From: Pseudomonas sp. GM50
Lineage (GTDB): Bacteria > Pseudomonadota > Gammaproteobacteria > Pseudomonadales > Pseudomonadaceae
Reading direction: 5' to 3'
NCBI RefSeq assembly: GCF_000282375.1
Contig: NZ_AKJK01000042.1
Span: 62,001-126,000 of the forward strand
Length of the DNA stretch: 64,000 bases
Shown here piece after piece: positions 61,033 to 64,000 of the stretch; position 1 is the stretch's first letter; each line of letters starts with the position of its first letter. The notes under the pieces were generated by a model. It searched no databases. It had not been told where the DNA came from and saw only the letters and a program-made list of their open reading frames with translations. Position numbers and translations under genes: made by a program.

Positions 61033-61545
61033 TTATTGGGCAGGGCTGGATGGGGAAACCACGACGGCGCTGCGCACGGCTCGCACGTCGAGGCTGATCT
61101 GGTATTCGGTGTATTGGCGCGGCGGGACATTCATCACCGCGCGCCACAACGACTGATCCAGCTCGCGATACCCCACCAGCACGCCGATATGGCGGGTGGC
61201 CGGGTCGAGGTCGCGCTGCAGGCTCAACTGCTGGCCGGGCTGGATCAGCACTTCGTCCTGATCGATCAGATCGGCGCCGAGCGTCGCCTGGGCCCGTTCG
61301 GCCAGTGCGAAATAATCGGAACGGCCGAAGGTGGCGGCATTTTTCAATTCGAAAATACGCACCCGGACCGGGGCTGGCTGGCCAGTGGCGCCGGGGTTGA
61401 GCCCGGCAATGGCGTGAAAGTGCAACTCGACGGCGGCCGTATCGGCCTCGGCCTCAGCCTCTTCGGGCTGGGGTTTGGCCGCATCCTTGGCACATGCGGT
61501 CAGCAGAAGCGCGGTGGCAACTGCGAGTAAAAACCTGGGAATCAT
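61033..61545 (-). CDS. tssJ: TssJ, outer-membrane lipoprotein of the HSI-I T6SS
   Basis: A 170-residue lipoprotein. Signal peptide with lipobox LLTAC (Cys18), then an acidic Ala/Glu linker and the TssJ beta-sandwich (LNPGATGQPAPVRVRIFELKN, RSDYFALAERA, HIGVLVGYRELDQSLWRAVM). It lies 75 bases after fha. Confidence 0.94.
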   Translation of the reverse strand: MIPRFLLAVATALLLTACAKDAAKPQPEEAEAEADTAAVELHFHAIAGLNPGATGQPAPVRVRIFELKNAATFGRSDYFALAERAQATLGADLIDQDEVLIQPGQQLSLQRDLDPATRHIGVLVGYRELDQSLWRAVMNVPPRQYTEYQISLDVRAVRSAVVVSPSSPAQ

Positions 61546-61620
61546 CCTGCGTCCTCAATGACGTTTCAGCTATCCGTTGTTCCGTTCTTTGCTATGAATG
61601 GCGCTATGCGATGGCGATGC

Positions 61621-63027
61621 TCAGCCGCGGCGCTGCCTTGTACTGTGTTCTTCGTAGGCGCGGCTGAATTCACGACCGAACAGGTCCTGGAAATCCTCTT
61701 GGGCCTCGCGGGAAATATTGCTGTAGAGCTCGGTAAACTGCTGCCAGTACTGGGCCTGTCGCGAGCCATTGAAAATGCTCGACAGGCCACCGGGCTTGCC
61801 CATGCGCTCTTCCAGTTGCCCCGGCTCGAAGCGCGCCAGCAGGTGCTTGATCGCCGCTTCCACGCCGGCCATCACCGCCAATTGGTGGGCACGCAAGTCA
61901 TCGAAGCTGTCGCGCACGGCCAGGTCCGGCGCCATGAACGCCTGATTGCTGTGGCGCAACAGCAACAGCAATGCTTCATCGACGTTGGGAGCGAATTTCA
62001 GCGGGTTGTTTTCCACCGGTTGAATCATCGTCTGCTGAATGCGGAACTCGCCCTTGAGGCTGCTACGGGCGCGCAAGACATCGATCAGGCCTTCGACCAT
62101 CAGCCGATAACTGCGGCCGATGCTTTCCATTTGTGCCTCGGCCTGCGCCTTGTCCAGGCGCACTTGATCCAGCCCGGCACCGCGCAGAAAGGCTTGCAAC
62201 AGGTCGGGTTGAGAATTGTCGGCCGGGCTGACCGGATCGACCAGGCGTTCGACGACGGCCACGGGTGGTTCGCAAAGGGGTGCCGGTTCGATCGGTACGC
62301 TGATGTGAGGTACGGATGGCGGCGCAACCTCTGTAACAGGCAGCGGGGCGATCGCCACCGGTGCAGGCTTGTCGCTGAACAGGTCCCAATCTTCCGGAAT
62401 CACCGGGGCCGACACCAGCGGCGCAGGCCCGGCCACGGGCGTTGGGACGGGAATAGGGGTCGGTGGGCGGAAGTCATGCTGCTCGGCCGGGACATGGTCG
62501 GGCTGGGTGGCCGGCGGGACGCTGGTCGGTGTCAGGAAGTCGAACAGGTCCGGCATCGTGTCCATGGCCGATACGCCCTGAAAATGTGCAGGCGGTGTCA
62601 CGGGCAACGACGTCGGCGTATTCACGACGGCGCCCTGACGCCCCATCAGGGCTTCGAAGCTGCTGGACGAATTGGCGAAAGGGTTGCCGTCGGTCACCGG
62701 CAGACTGAAATCGATACGCGCCTGGATTTCATAATCACCGATGCGGATAACTTCGCCATCTTGCAACGGCTCGCTGTTGCCCTTGCGCAGACGAATACCG
62801 GCCTTGACCAATTCCACACCGTTAGTGCTGTTATCAGTTAAGTAATACCGGCCATCTTTATATTGAACAACGCAATGTTTGCCGGACACCAAACGCTCTG
62901 GATCGGGCAATACCCAGTCATTATCAGAATTACGGCCAATTGCCATCACGCCCTGATCCATGGATTTCTCAGGGCACTGGCCAGGGGTAATTTTGTGATA
63001 ACTAGTGATAGTCAAACACAGCGACAT
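61621..63027 (-). CDS. tagH: Fha1/TagH, phospho-threonine-binding T6SS scaffold (PpkA target)
   Basis: A 468-residue protein with an N-terminal FHA domain (AIGRNSDNDWVLPDPERLVSG, KHCVVQYKDGRYYLTDNSTNG), a long Pro/Val-rich linker (about 130-260) and the C-terminal type VI FHA region (YRLMVEGLIDVLRARSSLKG, NPLKFAPNVDEALLLLL). Fha1 is the PpkA/PppA switch protein in P. aeruginosa. ATG 63027 is chosen because ggagg lies 5 bases upstream; a longer frame to 63111 exists. It is the first gene of this operon. Confidence 0.94.
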   Translation of the reverse strand: MSLCLTITSYHKITPGQCPEKSMDQGVMAIGRNSDNDWVLPDPERLVSGKHCVVQYKDGRYYLTDNSTNGVELVKAGIRLRKGNSEPLQDGEVIRIGDYEIQARIDFSLPVTDGNPFANSSSSFEALMGRQGAVVNTPTSLPVTPPAHFQGVSAMDTMPDLFDFLTPTSVPPATQPDHVPAEQHDFRPPTPIPVPTPVAGPAPLVSAPVIPEDWDLFSDKPAPVAIAPLPVTEVAPPSVPHISVPIEPAPLCEPPVAVVERLVDPVSPADNSQPDLLQAFLRGAGLDQVRLDKAQAEAQMESIGRSYRLMVEGLIDVLRARSSLKGEFRIQQTMIQPVENNPLKFAPNVDEALLLLLRHSNQAFMAPDLAVRDSFDDLRAHQLAVMAGVEAAIKHLLARFEPGQLEERMGKPGGLSSIFNGSRQAQYWQQFTELYSNISREAQEDFQDLFGREFSRAYEEHSTRQRRG

Positions 63028-63431
63028 CTTGCCTCCTTGCTGAACACTTTGCGCGCGGGCGAATCGGGATTCACTCCCGCCAGACTCGCTCCGACAACCT
63101 TGCAAAAACAACCTTGAAACGGCTTTTTACCGGCATGATTGCTGATCTTAACCGGCTTGCGTGACAAAAAACCTGCATTAGTGCCTGCTTCGACCTATCG
63201 GTCGCGCAGGTTGTTAAGCACCTCACATCTGTCACACAGAGGAAATAGCTTACCTTGACAAGCCATAAGTACTACACCAAAAATGCATAACTTCTTGAAT
63301 ATACATGATGGCACTTTAAGATCACCGCATATCTAAAAGGCCATTACCCTCAAGGAAACATGTGAAGTTCCATTTGGAACTTACATGTGAACGGCCCGAC
63401 TCTCGAACGGGCGATATGGAGATCAAATTCA
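63028..63431. promoter_or_regulatory. Divergent fha-tssA regulatory region
   Basis: A 404-base non-coding region between two T6SS operons pointing apart. It contains an RNA-like hairpin on either strand at 63184-63210 (cctgc...gcagg with an inner cgacc/ggtcg stem), a possible -35 (ttgaca, 63255-63260) without a matching -10 that I can defend, and the dyad at 63358-63388. Known biology: HSI-I transcripts are repressed by RsmA under RetS/Gac control in P. aeruginosa; candidate GGA sites here are caaggaa (63351-63357) and the tssA ribosome binding site tggag. Confidence 0.6.
63358..63388 (+). promoter_or_regulatory. 13-bp-stem dyad in the tssA leader
   Basis: The sequence acatgt-g-aagttcc-attt-ggaactt-acatgt is an inverted repeat, perfect except for one bulged g, with a 4-base loop. 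It ends 43 bases before the GTG start of tssA. It could be an operator (a 31-base palindrome) or an RNA hairpin in the 5' leader. Confidence 0.55.
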
Positions 63432-64000
63432 GTGGAAGTGCCTTTGCTGCTCGCCGCCGTTTCCGCGACTTCGCCTTGCGGCGAAGATTTGGAATATGAC
63501 GCGGATTTTTTGCGCCTGGAACGCGATTCCCAAGGCCAGCCCGAGCGCAGCATGGGCGATTCGATATTGCCTGCCGCCCCCCCTGAATGGCGCAGCATCC
63601 AGCAGCAAAGTCTGGATTTGTTGCAACGCAGCAAAGACCTGCGTATCACCCATTTCCTTTTGCAAAGTTCCCTTGCCCTCGAAGGCGTCACCGGCCTGGC
63701 CCGCGTCCTGACACTGATCAGCGAATTGCTCAAGCAATACTGGGCCGACCTGCATCCGCGCCTGGATGCCGAAGACAACAACGACCCCACCGTGCGCATC
63801 AATGCCCTCGCCGGCCTGACGTCCGATGCCACCATTCGCCTGCTACGCGAAAGCATCCTGGCCCGTTCGCGAACCTTTGGCGCTGTCAGCCTGCGCGCCG
63901 CCGCCAATGCCAGCGGCCTGCAAAGCTTCCCTGACGAAAACCTCGGCGCCGAGCAGCTCGCCGGGGCGTTCCTCGACAGCGATCCCGAACAGTTGGAAAT
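63432..64000 (+). CDS. tssA: TssA (HSI-I type), 5' part
   Basis: The open frame runs off the right edge; 189 codons are visible. The product starts VEVPLLLAAVSATSPCGEDL and continues with a typical ImpA-N domain (WRSIQQQSLDLLQRSKDLRI, LTLISELLKQYWADLHPRLD, NDPTVRINALAGL). The start is GTG 63432 with ggag 10 bases upstream; no ATG is available in frame. It is divergent from fha, as in P. aeruginosa HSI-I, and should lead the tssBC/hcp/tssEFG/clpV/vgrG half of the system. Confidence 0.9.
   Translation, partial: MEVPLLLAAVSATSPCGEDLEYDADFLRLERDSQGQPERSMGDSILPAAPPEWRSIQQQSLDLLQRSKDLRITHFLLQSSLALEGVTGLARVLTLISELLKQYWADLHPRLDAEDNNDPTVRINALAGLTSDATIRLLRESILARSRTFGAVSLRAAANASGLQSFPDENLGAEQLAGAFLDSDPEQLE

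Noticed and set aside
63358..63388. GacA-type site (TGTAAG-N6-CTTACA)
   Set aside because: The half sites resemble it, but the spacing is 12 bases instead of 6, and GacA is not expected to act directly on tssA.
1..64000. CRISPR array, tRNA or rRNA genes, insertion sequence
   Set aside because: No regularly spaced direct repeats, no tRNA cloverleaf or rRNA-like stretch, and no transposase frame were seen in either strand.

Overview
The window is a chromosomal segment of a fluorescent pseudomonad (Pseudomonas fluorescens group). The basis is GC-rich coding sequence, the spoT-ridA and oxyR-recG-HDOD gene neighbourhoods, Pseudomonas-type REP/REPIN palindromes between genes, and two type VI secretion (T6SS) clusters whose gene order matches HSI-II and HSI-I of P. 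aeruginosa. No rRNA, tRNA, CRISPR array or insertion sequence was seen.

Region 1 (1-10083) is housekeeping: the 3' part of spoT, ridA, a small lipoprotein gene, an epimerase-like gene on the minus strand, exbB-exbD-tonB with a likely Fur box, oxyR, recG and a YbaK/HDOD regulator gene. Two nearly identical 90-base REPINs bracket the epimerase and exbBD-tonB block. Region 2 (10084-12725) is a small accessory stretch: a Fic-domain gene overlapping an unrecognised partner gene, an SCP2-like gene, several repeats, a structured element and a DUF6124 gene.

Region 3 (12739-44823, minus strand) is an HSI-II-type T6SS. In transcription order it reads tssA, tssB, tssC, tssE, then an inserted cargo island (putative lipoprotein, PAAR, putative effector, 4-TM protein, two paralogous membrane-anchored proteins and a 56-residue membrane protein), then tssF, tssG, clpV, sfa (sigma-54 activator), a 46-residue lipoprotein (OrfX position), fha, tssJ, tssK, tssL, tssM, stp1, stk1 and vgrG. 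Behind vgrG lies a 900-residue effector with an M23-like/SH3 front half, an EF-hand-like loop and a GH19 muramidase/chitinase end. It is followed by three exported proteins, two of them with LprI-type (lysozyme-inhibitor) N-termini, which are candidate immunity proteins.

Region 4 (44824-45807) is a roughly 1 kb junction holding a frameshifted N-terminal fragment of another vgrG on the opposite strand, a perfect 41-base palindrome and a terminator-like repeat.

Region 5 (45808-64000) is the left arm of an HSI-I-type T6SS: tagQ, tagR, tagS, tagT, ppkA, pppA, tagF, tssM, tssL (with OmpA-like domain), tssK, tssJ and fha on the minus strand, and the start of divergent tssA on the plus strand. The rest of this system should lie beyond the right edge. 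No hcp gene is present in the window. Together the window shows two separately phospho-regulated T6SS machines (Stk1/Stp1 and PpkA/PppA with TagQRST and TagF) lying head to tail, with two separate effector cassettes.
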